Shown piece after piece: positions 32,688-40,276 of a stretch of 46,577 bases of DNA. The number at the start of each line of letters is the position of its first letter. The first letter of the stretch is position 1. The notes under the pieces were generated by a model. That model was not told the DNA's origin. It made no database searches and worked only from the letters and a program-made list of their open reading frames with translations. This DNA is from a virus, in IMG/VR virus record IMGVR_UViG_3300043773_001254, positions 1 to 46,577 of that record; one strand, written 5' to 3'. Made by a program: the position numbers and the translations under genes.

Positions 32688-34180
32688 GCCCCCTCCTGTG
32701 GCAGCGGCACGACGCGAGCCCAGTGGGGGATGGCGTTGTGCCACGAAGATCCCTTCTCGCCTGTGTACGCCACGACGACACGGGCACGGGGCTTCTTGCC
32801 GTGCCAGTTCGTCTCGGCGTCGGTGATGAGGACGATGGAATCGGGCTTGTCCGTCCGCTCCACCTGCTCGATGGCGGTGGACATGTCCGTTCCGCCGCCC
32901 CCGTGCCAGTCGAACACCCGTGTCGTGGCGACCAGTGCGTGCGACTGCACCTTCGTGTCGGCACAGTACACCTTGACTCGCCCCAGTTTCCGCAACCCTT
33001 GAGCGATGACGGAGAGTGCCTTCGCCTGGATGTCCTTCGTCATCATGGACGCGGACGTATCCACGATGACGACGGCGTGCGGCTGCACGGTGATACGGCC
33101 GTGCAGGAGGGGGGCGTCATCGCCCGGTGGCTGCTTGCGTGACCGGCGGCGGTGGGAGTAGTCCCGCCCGCCAACCGGCGAGGCCACGCTGGTGCAGACT
33201 GCCGACCGCAACTGAGCGAACGGGTCGGGCGTGGGCCGCAACTTCTGCTTGAGTGCCTGCTTGATGGAGCCGGGCACCTTGCCGGGATTGCTGGCCTCGT
33301 ACTTGGCTATGGCTTCTTCCGCTTGGGCTGCGGCCATGTCTTCGCCGTAGGCCTGCCACGACCCGTCGTCCTCGATTTCGTAGGGGCGAGGGCACCCGTC
33401 CGCACACGAGCCGCCTGTGCCGGGCGAGCCGGCCGGTGGCGGTGCCTTGCCCTTCCCAGACGAAGGCGATCCCGCTCCGTTGCCAGACGGACTCTTGCCG
33501 CCCTCCGCCTCAGCATCGTCGTCGTCAGCATCTCCGTCATCGCCCTGACGTGAATCGCCACCGTCGCTGCCTGTGCCGCCGTTGTCGTCATCCCCGTCAC
33601 CGTCGGAACTGTCGCTGCCGGATGCGGACGAATCTCCCTGCTCGCCACCGTCTCCAGAAGACCCATCGGAATCAGACTCCCCATCTCCGTCTCCTTGCTG
33701 CTGGTTGTTGCTGCCGTTCTTCAACTTCTCCATGATGAGGCGGTAGTACTCCTGCATCGACCTGTTCTCAGGGAAGTCGAGCGTGATGCCCCAGTCCGGG
33801 ACTTCGCATCCCAGATAGACCGCCCCCTCCGGCCGCAGGTGCCGCATCATCGAGAGCGTCTGCTCGATGACCAGATCGGCGGCCACGTTGCAGACGAACC
33901 GCTCCAGGTCGGACGGGTTCTCCCCGATGATCTCGGGTGCCCGGCCGTGATGGTCGAAGATCAGATGCAGTACCTCGTGGGCGACGAGGTACGCCGTCTG
34001 ATCCCGGCCGATCTTGGACACGAACTCGGCATCCCAGTACAGGTTGCCGGCTGCGTCCACTGCCGCCGTGCCGATGCCCGGAGTCTCCTGCTCACGCAGG
34101 GAGTAGATGTATGAGGCGAGGTACGGGACGTATTCAAAGGTGTGTACCCGTGCCTGCCCCAGTAGTTGTCTCGGGGTCAT
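32684..34180 (-). CDS. Metallopeptidase-VWA protein (DUF2201-like)
   Basis: 498 aa. N-terminal putative metallopeptidase domain with HEVLH at residues 68-72 in AYLVAHEVLHLIFDH. A long acidic, Ser/Asp/Gly-rich linker (about 165-265) is probably disordered. The C-terminal von Willebrand A domain begins at VVIVDTSASMM, giving MIDAS DxSxS at 374-378, then GGGTDMS and LITDAE. This is the combination found in DUF2201-type proteins encoded with MoxR ATPases in bacteria. The MoxR gene lies upstream in the same operon. Such pairs use ATP to remodel protein assemblies; the phage target is unknown. Confidence 0.85.
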   Translation of the reverse strand: MTPRQLLGQARVHTFEYVPYLASYIYSLREQETPGIGTAAVDAAGNLYWDAEFVSKIGRDQTAYLVAHEVLHLIFDHHGRAPEIIGENPSDLERFVCNVAADLVIEQTLSMMRHLRPEGAVYLGCEVPDWGITLDFPENRSMQEYYRLIMEKLKNGSNNQQQGDGDGESDSDGSSGDGGEQGDSSASGSDSSDGDGDDDNGGTGSDGGDSRQGDDGDADDDDAEAEGGKSPSGNGAGSPSSGKGKAPPPAGSPGTGGSCADGCPRPYEIEDDGSWQAYGEDMAAAQAEEAIAKYEASNPGKVPGSIKQALKQKLRPTPDPFAQLRSAVCTSVASPVGGRDYSHRRRSRKQPPGDDAPLLHGRITVQPHAVVIVDTSASMMTKDIQAKALSVIAQGLRKLGRVKVYCADTKVQSHALVATTRVFDWHGGGGTDMSTAIEQVERTDKPDSIVLITDAETNWHGKKPRARVVVAYTGEKGSSWHNAIPHWARVVPLPQEGA

Positions 34181-34446
34181 GCTGTCCTCCCTTCTGCCCA
34201 GTCGGGCTGGGCCTTTACTCGGAACGTCTCTCGCTTGTCAGTCTTGGGGTGGGCACGATGCCGGAACTCATGCACCCACCCGACGGGCATGCTGGCGGTG
34301 CCCATGTACTGCCATGCCTCGCAGGCACCGTCGTGAAAGCACTGCGTTGGCACAGCGTCGTCGCTGTTCAGCGGGTCGGAGGCAAGTCGCTCCCACATGT
34401 AGTCCCACTCGGGGCTTCCCGCAGTCACGAACCGTATCCCTTCCAT
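34177..34446 (-). CDS. Small hypothetical protein between MoxR and VWA genes
   Basis: 89 aa; ATG 34446 overlaps the upstream stop as TGATG (a GTG at 34449 would add one residue), and its end overlaps the VWA gene start as ATGA. Polar and mixed, with WDYMWERLASDPLNSDD and VGWVHEFRHRAHPKTDKRETF. No membrane segment or known motif. Position suggests a role in the MoxR-VWA set; unproven. Confidence 0.55.
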   Translation of the reverse strand: MEGIRFVTAGSPEWDYMWERLASDPLNSDDAVPTQCFHDGACEAWQYMGTASMPVGWVHEFRHRAHPKTDKRETFRVKAQPDWAEGRTA

Positions 34447-34775
34447 CACTCGTCCCTCCCTTCGGCTGTGGCGATGGCTGCGATGGCCCGGTCGATGACG
34501 GCAGTGGTGTCGTTGTCCGACTCGTCATCTGGATACAGTTGCTCGTACAAGTCGATTAGTTCTGACGTGCAGTCACGCAATACCGCAAGCAACTCCGGTG
34601 CGGCAAGGAGCGTGGGCATCATCTCCTGCAAGGCGGCGAACCCATCGCGAGTGTCGCCGTTCATCGCCTCGTCGGCATCGTTCGCACCCCTCCCGATCCG
34701 GTAGTTCTCCTCGACGTTCTCCTTCTCGACATCCATCAAGAACTTGAGGTACTGATCCCAAGTCATCGCAGCCAT
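34446..34775 (-). CDS. Small acidic helical protein in MoxR operon
   Basis: 109 aa from ATG 34775, AGGAG 8 nt upstream; ATG 34781 is too close to that site. The start (MAAMTWDQYLKFLMDVEKEN) is helical; the rest is acidic helices (APELLAVLRDCTSELIDLYEQL) ending with ESDNDTTAVIDRAIAAIA. Lies 26 nt after the MoxR stop. Unknown; possibly an adaptor of the ATPase. Confidence 0.55.
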   Translation of the reverse strand: MAAMTWDQYLKFLMDVEKENVEENYRIGRGANDADEAMNGDTRDGFAALQEMMPTLLAAPELLAVLRDCTSELIDLYEQLYPDDESDNDTTAVIDRAIAAIATAEGRDE

Positions 34776-34801
34776 GTGCATGTCTCCTGTGTGTGGGTGA
34801 A

Positions 34802-35905
34802 TCACGACTGAACCAACGCCATCAACTTGGCAAGCACGTCCTTCGGGGGCGACCAGCCATCCGGGCGGACGCCGCCCTTGCTGACGGGATTCCAGAACGA
34901 ACGGAACTGCATGAGGAACGACTCGATCTCCTGCTCCCCGACGGTGATGAAAGCCTCCGCCGCACGGGTCCACCGCTCCTTGCTGGTGTTGTCACGCAAC
35001 GCCTTCACCAGCCCGGTGAGGAAGCAGATGTTGGCGTCGGGCCGCTTCTCATACTTGTAGTCCTCAGCACCGGACAGGTACGCCTCCGGGTTGAGGAGGT
35101 CGAGCCGGTGCCAGTACCGGAGGAACTCGCCGCCCACCTCCGCACCGACGCAGCCGACGGCGAGCGGCCGGTAGATGGGGTCTTTCTGTTCGTACCCGCA
35201 TGCACCAGCCGCAGCGAAGCACTTGACCAGGAACGTCCAGGTCCGCAGGTTAGGGAACGCCATCGTCTCGTCGTCCTGCGGCAACTTCTCCCGTGCGTCG
35301 GGAGCCGAGCGGAGGAACGCCTCGACCAGCGAGCCGAACTGCGGGAGGAAGTCGGTCCAGTGGGCCGGCACGATGGGGAACTCGGGTGCCTTCCACTCGC
35401 AGCCAGCACGCAAGCCGGTGAACCAGTGTTCGTAGTCCACCTCCCATGGGAAGTGGACGAACCGGGCACGCATGGCAGGTGCAAGGGGCACCGCATTGGG
35501 GCACAGTTCCGGCGGGTTGCAGGCACCGACGATGATGGTCGATGCCGGCATGACGTACTCGCCAACCCGTCGCTCGGACAGGACGGAGAGCAGGCCACCC
35601 TGCGTGGCGGACGGCACGTTCGTCACCTCGTCCACGAGGACGAGAGCCTTGCCGTCTTTGGTCTTGTCCCACAGCGAGGTCGGCATCATGCGGACGACGC
35701 CGGCCTTGTTGTCGGGGATGGGATAGCCCGAGAAATCTTCGGGCAGGTGGGTCGCACCGAGTAGCGGAACGAACGTCCGCTCCAGTGCATTTGCCAACGC
35801 CTCCCACGTCGAGGACTTGCCGACGCCAGTGCCGCCCGTGACCAGCACGGGGGCGACCTGACAGGCGAGGAACGCAGGGGTGTTGCCGAGTGTTGCGCGA
35901 GCCAT
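34802..35905 (-). CDS. MoxR-type AAA+ ATPase
   Basis: 367 aa from ATG 35905, with CGGAG about 10 nt before; upstream in-frame codons at 35965 would read through the repeat-bearing gap and are rejected. Walker A GGTGVGKSS (24-32), Walker B LVLVDE (88-93), sensor-1 IIVGACNPPE (about 123-132) and arginine finger MRARF (about 144-148). The C-terminal half is a helical lid. MoxR ATPases work with VWA-domain proteins as chaperone-like remodelling machines; the partner gene lies two genes downstream. A hairpin and the repeated 14-mer lie just upstream. Confidence 0.85.
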   Translation of the reverse strand: MARATLGNTPAFLACQVAPVLVTGGTGVGKSSTWEALANALERTFVPLLGATHLPEDFSGYPIPDNKAGVVRMMPTSLWDKTKDGKALVLVDEVTNVPSATQGGLLSVLSERRVGEYVMPASTIIVGACNPPELCPNAVPLAPAMRARFVHFPWEVDYEHWFTGLRAGCEWKAPEFPIVPAHWTDFLPQFGSLVEAFLRSAPDAREKLPQDDETMAFPNLRTWTFLVKCFAAAGACGYEQKDPIYRPLAVGCVGAEVGGEFLRYWHRLDLLNPEAYLSGAEDYKYEKRPDANICFLTGLVKALRDNTSKERWTRAAEAFITVGEQEIESFLMQFRSFWNPVSKGGVRPDGWSPPKDVLAKLMALVQS

Positions 35906-35940
35906 GAGAGTGAGACTCCGAAGTGGGGAACCAATGGGAC

Positions 35941-35976
35941 GGGGGACGGGGCAGCACGATGCCACCCCGTTCCCCC
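35941..35976 (-). other. Hairpin before MoxR gene
   Basis: GGGGGACGGGG (35941-35951) pairs with CCCCGT-CCCCC (35965-35976) with one bulged T. Placed between 14-mer copy 1 and the MoxR start. Confidence 0.5.
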
Positions 35977-35983
35977 ACGAACC

Positions 35984-36015
35984 GGACTCCGCAGCGGGAA
36001 AACTGCGGGGAAAAC
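35984..36015 (-). repeat. 14-mer repeat copy 1, long form
   Basis: GGACTCCGCAGCGG (35984-35997) extended by GAAAACTGCGGGGAAAAC; ends 1 nt from the stop of the HTH gene at 36017. Confidence 0.85.
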
Positions 36016-36016
36016 G

Positions 36017-36346
36017 TCAGCCGCCGACGCAGATCACGAACGTCGCGTCCGTCGCCTGCGGCATGGGCCGTGCTGCCCGCACGACCTGCTGCTCGACCCG
36101 CCCGGACGCCCGGGCGGCCTTCTTGCGGCCATTCCGCTGGCCGGGCTTGATGCCCAGCGGCCGACGCCGCATGCCCTTCAACTTGGGCAGAGAGATGCCA
36201 CGCCGGGCGAGCATCTGGAGCCGGTCGTTGAGAACGAAGTGGCTGATGCCAGCCAGGTGCAGGAACTCCTTGAAGTGCAGGTCGCACGACAGGGCGTCCT
36301 TGTAATCCGCGATGAACTTGGTGTAGTCGGCACGAAGGGCACGCAT
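36017..36346 (-). CDS. Small basic protein with HTH-like segment
   Basis: 109 aa from ATG 36346, AAGGAG 6 nt upstream. Residues 30-60 (KEFLHLAGISHFVLNDRLQMLARRGISLPKLKG) look like a helix-turn-helix or homeodomain-like DNA-binding segment, followed by a strongly basic stretch (MRRRPLGIKPGQRNGRKK). It is encoded directly before the first repeat-hairpin gap, so it is a candidate DNA- or RNA-binding regulator of this region. This is an inference from the segment and position. Confidence 0.5.
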   Translation of the reverse strand: MRALRADYTKFIADYKDALSCDLHFKEFLHLAGISHFVLNDRLQMLARRGISLPKLKGMRRRPLGIKPGQRNGRKKAARASGRVEQQVVRAARPMPQATDATFVICVGG

Positions 36347-36374
36347 AGCACTCTCCTTAGTGATGGTGGGTGGG

Positions 36375-37253
36375 TCAGACTGCAACAGCGAGCAGGCGAT
36401 TGACGGCGACAGCCTGCTTGACCTGCTCGATGGCGGCGGTCAGGTCGGGCATGGGCTTGCCGAGAACCTGCTCATAGAGACGAACCTTGTCGAGGAACTT
36501 GTCGGCACGGTTGAGGCGGATGTTGATGGAGCGGTCGGCCATGCCGCCGGTCGCGTCCATCACGTCCTGCATGATCTCCGCCAGCCCGGCCTGCACCTCA
36601 GTGCCGAGCCGGTCGAGGACGTGCATCACCGTGTCGGGATCGGATGCGATCTCGACTTGGTGAACCGTGAAGTTGGGGCCGTCGGCGTTCGGTCCACGCA
36701 CAAGCGAGGCGAACTGGCGGAAGTCATCGAGGCTCTGGCCCAGCAGGAACCAGACGCCACCGTCATCCTTGAGCGGCGTGGCCTTCCACGACCGCAGCAT
36801 CTTGACCACCACCTGCCCGACCACGCTGGACGGGAGGTAGTCACGCTCCCGCACGACCGCAGGGTCGAGGGAGGCGAGAACCTGCGAGCCTCGCGGGCCG
36901 GCGGAGTCGTACTCCAGGATGCCCACGTCCCAGTTCGCTCCGATGAGGGCGGAGAACAGGAAGCGGTACTCGTTCTGCGACTGGCCCGGCACCACACGCA
37001 CGACCTCAAACGAGGCCGGGTCGTCCAGTTGCCGCACGACGTTGGGCTGTCGGCGGATGCGTCCGTACAGCCCGTCGGCCACCTCCTTCATGCACTCACG
37101 CAGGACGGTGGTGCGGGCCGGCATGGCGGGCACGAACTTCCCGCCGCCCACCGCATCCGCCGCTGCGAACAGCCGGTCACGGGCGACCGTCTTGGTGTTG
37201 AGGATGACGATGCCGCCGAGCCCCGAGCCGATGGTCAGAATTGTCGGTGTCAT
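36375..37253 (-). CDS. Hypothetical protein at the head of the MoxR-VWA operon
   Basis: 292 aa from ATG 37253 with AAGGAGC just upstream. Contains IGSGLGGIVILNTK near the start, a Val/Leu-rich middle (FEVVRVVPGQSQNEYRFLF, VVVKMLRSWKATPLKDDGG) and a helical end (AGLAEIMQDVMDATGG, LTAAIEQVKQAVA). No nucleotide-binding motif is evident despite the Gly-rich turn. Unknown; its place two genes before MoxR suggests it could be a partner or substrate of the ATPase. Confidence 0.55.
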   Translation of the reverse strand: MTPTILTIGSGLGGIVILNTKTVARDRLFAAADAVGGGKFVPAMPARTTVLRECMKEVADGLYGRIRRQPNVVRQLDDPASFEVVRVVPGQSQNEYRFLFSALIGANWDVGILEYDSAGPRGSQVLASLDPAVVRERDYLPSSVVGQVVVKMLRSWKATPLKDDGGVWFLLGQSLDDFRQFASLVRGPNADGPNFTVHQVEIASDPDTVMHVLDRLGTEVQAGLAEIMQDVMDATGGMADRSINIRLNRADKFLDKVRLYEQVLGKPMPDLTAAIEQVKQAVAVNRLLAVAV

Positions 37254-37264
37254 GGTTGCTCCTT

Positions 37265-37441
37265 TCAGTGAGCGATGAGTTGGGTCTGTGCCTTGAGGAA
37301 CCGGCGTTGCAGGACGGTGAACGCCGCCGCCTGCTCGTGTTCATCGAACTGCTCGCGGTCCTCCGCCGATTCGCAGAGGGCAGCGATGATGAGTTCCACT
37401 TCTCGGGGTGTGAGTGTCACGGTAGTAGTCGGGTATGACAT
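37265..37441 (-). CDS. Small acidic helical protein
   Basis: 58 aa from ATG 37441, with AGGAGG 6 nt upstream inside the CACACAGGAGG leader. The sequence (TLTPREVELIIAALCESAEDREQFDEHEQAAAFTVLQRRF) forms one or two amphipathic helices. A good sigma-70-type promoter lies 18 nt upstream of it. Unknown; first gene behind that promoter. Confidence 0.55.
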   Translation of the reverse strand: MSYPTTTVTLTPREVELIIAALCESAEDREQFDEHEQAAAFTVLQRRFLKAQTQLIAH

Positions 37442-37458
37442 GCCCCGCCTCCTGTGTG

Positions 37459-37486
37459 AGTGTACAGATTTACAGTCATTCGTCAA
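37459..37486 (-). promoter_or_regulatory. Sigma-70-type promoter on the minus strand
   Basis: Minus-strand TTGACG (37486-37481), a 16-nt spacer and TACACT (37464-37459) match five and four of six consensus positions. It lies 18 nt upstream of the 37441 start and partly overlaps the end of the upstream gene, so it can drive the MoxR-VWA operon. Confidence 0.6.
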
Positions 37487-37637
37487 TGGGCTCGACACGA
37501 TTCGCGCCCACGTTCCAGTCCTCGTTCGGGTGCGCCCGCAACCCGGTGAGGACAACCACTTCGCCGTCTCCCGTCTCATCGAACATGGCGTCGGGGCACA
37601 CGGCGACGATTCGATCCATCAGTTCTTTCAGCGTCAT
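37476..37637 (-). CDS. Very small hypothetical protein
   Basis: 53 aa from ATG 37637, AAGGAG 7 nt upstream. MTLKELMDRIVAVCPDAMFDE then a GDGEVVVLTGLRA strand and an acidic end. I recall very similar small proteins in other phages. The minus-strand promoter overlaps its 3' end. It overlaps the LexA-type gene's C-terminus by 62 nt. Confidence 0.5.
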   Translation of the reverse strand: MTLKELMDRIVAVCPDAMFDETGDGEVVVLTGLRAHPNEDWNVGANRVEPIDE

Positions 37638-37866
37638 GCTGTTTCTCCTTGAGGTACGACTTCCAGTCGAACGACCACGCACGGGGGCCAACCACTGTGG
37701 CGTGTCCCTTGCGTGCGATTCTGCGGGCGAGGTACTGCAACCAGCCGAGCCCGGTCCACCCGAAGTGGGCGGCGATCTCCCGGTACGACGGCTGGTATCC
37801 GTTGGCGTCAATCGAGCGGGCGATGAGGGTGAGAATCTCTCGCTCGCGTGGGGTCAGGTCCGACAT
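37576..37866 (-). CDS. LexA-type N-terminal winged-helix DNA-binding protein
   Basis: 96 aa from ATG 37866, GGGAGG about 11 nt upstream. Residues 1-65 (LTPREREILTLIARSIDANGYQPSYREIAAHFGWTGLGWLQYLARRIARKG) match the LexA DNA-binding domain closely: LTPRE.EIL..I...I..NGY.PS.REIA.HFG. The serine-peptidase domain that makes LexA self-cleaving is absent, so this is a stand-alone regulator. It overlaps the next small gene. It could bind the operators noted in this window. Confidence 0.75.
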   Translation of the reverse strand: MSDLTPREREILTLIARSIDANGYQPSYREIAAHFGWTGLGWLQYLARRIARKGHATVVGPRAWSFDWKSYLKEKQHDAERTDGSNRRRVPRRHVR

Positions 37867-38123
37867 GCAGGCGGCACCTCCCTGGCGATCCTCTCGCAGG
37901 AGTCGCCGCTGCACCCGTAGGTAAGCACGCCGTTCCGGGTGATGGCGCACACCCACAGGTCCGGGTCGTCGGTGCCCTCGTAACACACGGCAATCTCCAC
38001 CTTTGGCCCGGCCTCCTCGATGTACAGTCGCTCGCCGTTGGTGAGCGTGAGGGTGTAAGCCGGCCAGCCTCCACCCGAAAGCCGCTTGGCGGACGGCGGG
38101 TACTTGGCATCTGCAAATGGCAT
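37854..38123 (-). CDS. Small hypothetical protein
   Basis: 89 aa from ATG 38123, AAGGAG 7 nt upstream; ATG 38129 is too close to that site. Beta-rich with YTLTLTNGERLYIEE and VEIAVCYEGTDDPDLWVCAITR, two Cys in GCSGDSCERIAREVPPAC. Overlaps the LexA-type gene start. Unknown. Confidence 0.5.
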   Translation of the reverse strand: MPFADAKYPPSAKRLSGGGWPAYTLTLTNGERLYIEEAGPKVEIAVCYEGTDDPDLWVCAITRNGVLTYGCSGDSCERIAREVPPACRT

Positions 38124-38125
38124 GG

Positions 38126-38344
38126 TCATTCTCCTTCGATGTATGCCGTGTCGCCAGCGAGGCGGACGTTGCCTCGCCCTGCCATCACGACACGGGGCTG
38201 TGAGTTCCGCTCCCGGCTACGCACCGGGACGGAACACACGATCTTGCGAACCAAGAGACAGGCACCCTTGTGATGCACCGTCAGCACGGGATGCCCGGCC
38301 TTCGCAGACGCGGGCTTGTTGTAGTGAAACCAGAACGCCGTCAT
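38126..38344 (-). CDS. Small hypothetical protein
   Basis: 72 aa from ATG 38344 (ATGA overlap with the upstream gene), TAGGAG 7 nt before. FWFHYNKPASAKAGHPVLTVHHKGACLLVRKIVC and a final VVMAGRGNVRLAGDTAYIEGE: beta-rich, compact, no known motif. Part of the small-gene run. Confidence 0.5.
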   Translation of the reverse strand: MTAFWFHYNKPASAKAGHPVLTVHHKGACLLVRKIVCSVPVRSRERNSQPRVVMAGRGNVRLAGDTAYIEGE

Positions 38345-38628
38345 GGCTTGACTCCTATGGCCTTGTGGCTGTCGTCGGGCAGTCGCTCGTGAGTGCAGGG
38401 CTTGCCGCCGTCTGGCTGTCCACACGTCGGGCACAGCGAGCAGGTCGCCCGCCACACACGCCCCCACCAATCGCACGGATCGACGGAGATGCTCGCGTAG
38501 TCGGGGAACAGCGACTCATACGCACGCATGACAGACTGGCCGCGTCGTGAGTCCGCGAACACGAACGTCATCGTGTCCTGTGTCTTGTCGCGGTCGAGCG
38601 TGACCGACACCCTCCAGAAGTGCGTCAT
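38341..38628 (-). CDS. Small protein with C-terminal zinc-finger-like motif
   Basis: 95 aa from ATG 38628, AAGGAG 9 nt upstream. Begins MTHFWRVSVTLDRDK, with a beta-rich middle and WWGRVWRATCSLCPTCGQPDGG, two CxxC units plus PCTH, likely binding zinc. The role is unknown. Confidence 0.5.
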   Translation of the reverse strand: MTHFWRVSVTLDRDKTQDTMTFVFADSRRGQSVMRAYESLFPDYASISVDPCDWWGRVWRATCSLCPTCGQPDGGKPCTHERLPDDSHKAIGVKP

Positions 38629-38642
38629 TCCGATCTCTCCTT

Positions 38643-38735
38643 TCAGTCGAGTTCCGCCCACCGTGCCAGTGCCTTCATGGCGACGAAGCACATGGCGAGG
38701 AAGATTTCGATTTCCGTATGGGTCCAACGAGTCAT
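38643..38735 (-). CDS. Tiny predicted protein (30 aa)
   Basis: From ATG 38735 with a strong AAGGAGG 6 nt upstream to the stop at 38643: MTRWTHTEIEIFLAMCFVAM then a short helix. Very short, supported mainly by the ribosome binding site and its place in the run. May be a membrane-associated peptide because of its hydrophobic middle. Confidence 0.4.
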   Translation of the reverse strand: MTRWTHTEIEIFLAMCFVAMKALARWAELD

Positions 38736-38762
38736 GGCTTGCCTCCTTGCTTGCCGTAGAAC

Positions 38763-38795
38763 GGACTCCGCAGCGGGAAAACTGCGGGGAAAACG
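38763..38795 (-). repeat. 14-mer repeat copy 2, long form
   Basis: Same extended sequence as at 35984, exact through its shared 32 bases; ends 5 nt from the DUF4241-like stop at 38801. Confidence 0.85.
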
Positions 38796-38800
38796 CATCG

Positions 38801-39301
38801 TCAGTCGGCGTCGTCCTCTCCGATGAACTCGATTCTGATGCGGAAGCACAGGCCGGCAGCGTCACGCCGGATCGTGGCTGCATATCCACCGTCCCCGAAC
38901 CCGGAGCAACTCACGGCCCCGAACGGCAGGACGCCGGCGCCCGGCTTGTTGAGGGTGAGGCGGCAGCACTTGTCGTAGAAAGACGACTCGTCGGGGTCGT
39001 CGGGGTAGCGAGCGTCGTCGAACACGCCCGCCTGCCCGCTGTCCACGCCCACTTGAAAGTCCGCCGGGATGGCGACGCCCATGCCCCTGAGTGCGTGCGT
39101 CACCGTGAGGCGGCTGATGCGGTTGCCCCATGCGCCGCAGTTCTTTCGCTCGATCTGTGCAATCCACTCGCCCTTCCGGCAGTTGGCGACAGTGCCGCAG
39201 CACCATGTCCCCTTGCCGTAGCACGGGTCGGTGACGCGAAGCACGCCCGACTCGCACTTGAAGGTGCCGATGCTGGTGCTGTCATTGGTTGCGACTGACA
39301 T
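38801..39301 (-). CDS. DUF4241-like hypothetical phage protein
   Basis: 166 aa from ATG 39301, GAGGAG upstream. FKCESGVLRVTDPCYGKGTWCCG at the start and VGVDSGQAGVFDDARYPDD and VSCSGFGDGGYAAT later give the SG.L.VTDPCY ... VDSGQAG..D ... SGFGDGGY layout I associate with a family of phage and bacterial proteins of unknown function. Ten or so Cys, some in CC pairs. Sits between the amidotransferase gene and the long 14-mer copy at 38763. Confidence 0.6.
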   Translation of the reverse strand: MSVATNDSTSIGTFKCESGVLRVTDPCYGKGTWCCGTVANCRKGEWIAQIERKNCGAWGNRISRLTVTHALRGMGVAIPADFQVGVDSGQAGVFDDARYPDDPDESSFYDKCCRLTLNKPGAGVLPFGAVSCSGFGDGGYAATIRRDAAGLCFRIRIEFIGEDDAD

Positions 39302-39320
39302 CGAATAGTCTCCTCGTGTG

Positions 39321-39361
39321 GAAAGAAAGCGGGGCCAGTGACCCAGTGCCACTGGCCCCGC
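39321..39361 (-). terminator. Terminator-like hairpin after the amidotransferase gene
   Basis: A perfect 12-bp stem GCGGGGCCAGTG (39329-39340) / CACTGGCCCCGC (39350-39361) with a 9-nt loop, followed on the minus strand by TTTCTTTC (39328-39321). It lies 24 nt from the amidotransferase stop and precedes the DUF4241-like gene. Confidence 0.65.
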
Positions 39362-39367
39362 AGGAAC

Positions 39368-39381
39368 GGACTCCGCAGCGG
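39368..39381 (-). repeat. 14-mer repeat copy 3
   Basis: Exact 14-mer, 4 nt after the amidotransferase stop in the direction of transcription; the 12-bp hairpin follows. Confidence 0.85.
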
Positions 39382-39385
39382 TGAA

Positions 39386-40237
39386 TTACCGGGCGTCGTG
39401 CAGTGCCTCGATGCCGTAGTGCCCGAGAATCTCACGCACTTCATCCAGGCAAGAGCGGGTGAACCCGTACTCCAGGAGTTCCTCCATCCGCATCTCGGTG
39501 TAGAACTCCTCCGCCCGCTCCGCATCGTCGTCATCCATGCTGTCGTATGCCTGGCGGGCCAGCGTGGCGGAGGCGGAGGTGTCCTCCTCGACGTACTTCC
39601 ACTTGCCGTCGGAAGTCTCGACCCACTCCCGCTCCTTCTTGGGGGCGGGCTGCGTCTTGGCGGGAGTCGAGTACCCGATGGCGGAGCGGTAGTAGTACCC
39701 GGTGTGCGAGTCGTTGCTGTACCAGTGGCCGTCGTCCTCCCAGTCCCCGTCGCCCTCGTTCCAGATGCAGAAGTCGCCGTCCGCACGGAGGAACACGAAC
39801 TTGCTGCCCTTGTGGGCGAGTTGCTGCGTGTACACGACCTCGTTGCGGCGGTAGAAGTCTGCGTCCCGTGCGTACAGCGGCTTGAGAACCAACTCGTTGA
39901 AGTGCCAGGTGTCGCTGCGATCCTTGTCTACCTCGCACTCGATTGAGATGACGCCGTTGTGGATCATGGCGAGCGACTCGGACACGAGGAACGGGTGGCA
40001 GTTGCCCGTGTCCTTCTTGCCGTGCGTTGCCCATCGGAAGTGGATGATGGACTGGCACTCCGAGTACGGCTCAAACGCCTCACGGAACTCCTCGAAATTG
40101 CCGATGCCGCAGCGGGTGACGAGCGTGCCGTTGACGACGACGGCGAACCCCCACGAATCGTCGTTGACTGCGAACCCGTTGCGGTAGGCATCCCAATCGG
40201 GGCGGGTGGTGGCGGGCTTGTAGATGGCGAGGCACAT
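39386..40237 (-). CDS. Class II glutamine amidotransferase
   Basis: 283 aa, ATG 40237. After Met removal Cys2 would be the N-terminal nucleophile. Further motifs: FRWATHG (67-73), NCHPF (79-83) and MIHNGVI (91-97), the GATase II core order. The domain hydrolyses glutamine and channels ammonia to a partner. The C-terminal half (Tyr/Asp/Ser-rich, from residue 150) differs from known biosynthetic enzymes. It lies 39 nt downstream of the amidoligase gene, the pairing described for amidoligase systems, so it likely supplies ammonia for that reaction. Confidence 0.85.
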   Translation of the reverse strand: MCLAIYKPATTRPDWDAYRNGFAVNDDSWGFAVVVNGTLVTRCGIGNFEEFREAFEPYSECQSIIHFRWATHGKKDTGNCHPFLVSESLAMIHNGVISIECEVDKDRSDTWHFNELVLKPLYARDADFYRRNEVVYTQQLAHKGSKFVFLRADGDFCIWNEGDGDWEDDGHWYSNDSHTGYYYRSAIGYSTPAKTQPAPKKEREWVETSDGKWKYVEEDTSASATLARQAYDSMDDDDAERAEEFYTEMRMEELLEYGFTRSCLDEVREILGHYGIEALHDAR

Positions 40238-40276
40238 GCGTGGATCTCCTTGCGGGTGATGGATGAAGGGAAGGAA

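Noticed and set aside
31612-32964. Upstream extension of the serine recombinase
   Set aside because: The extra residues overlap two other genes and look random; ATG 31611 has a good ribosome binding site and the YGRAS motif follows closely.
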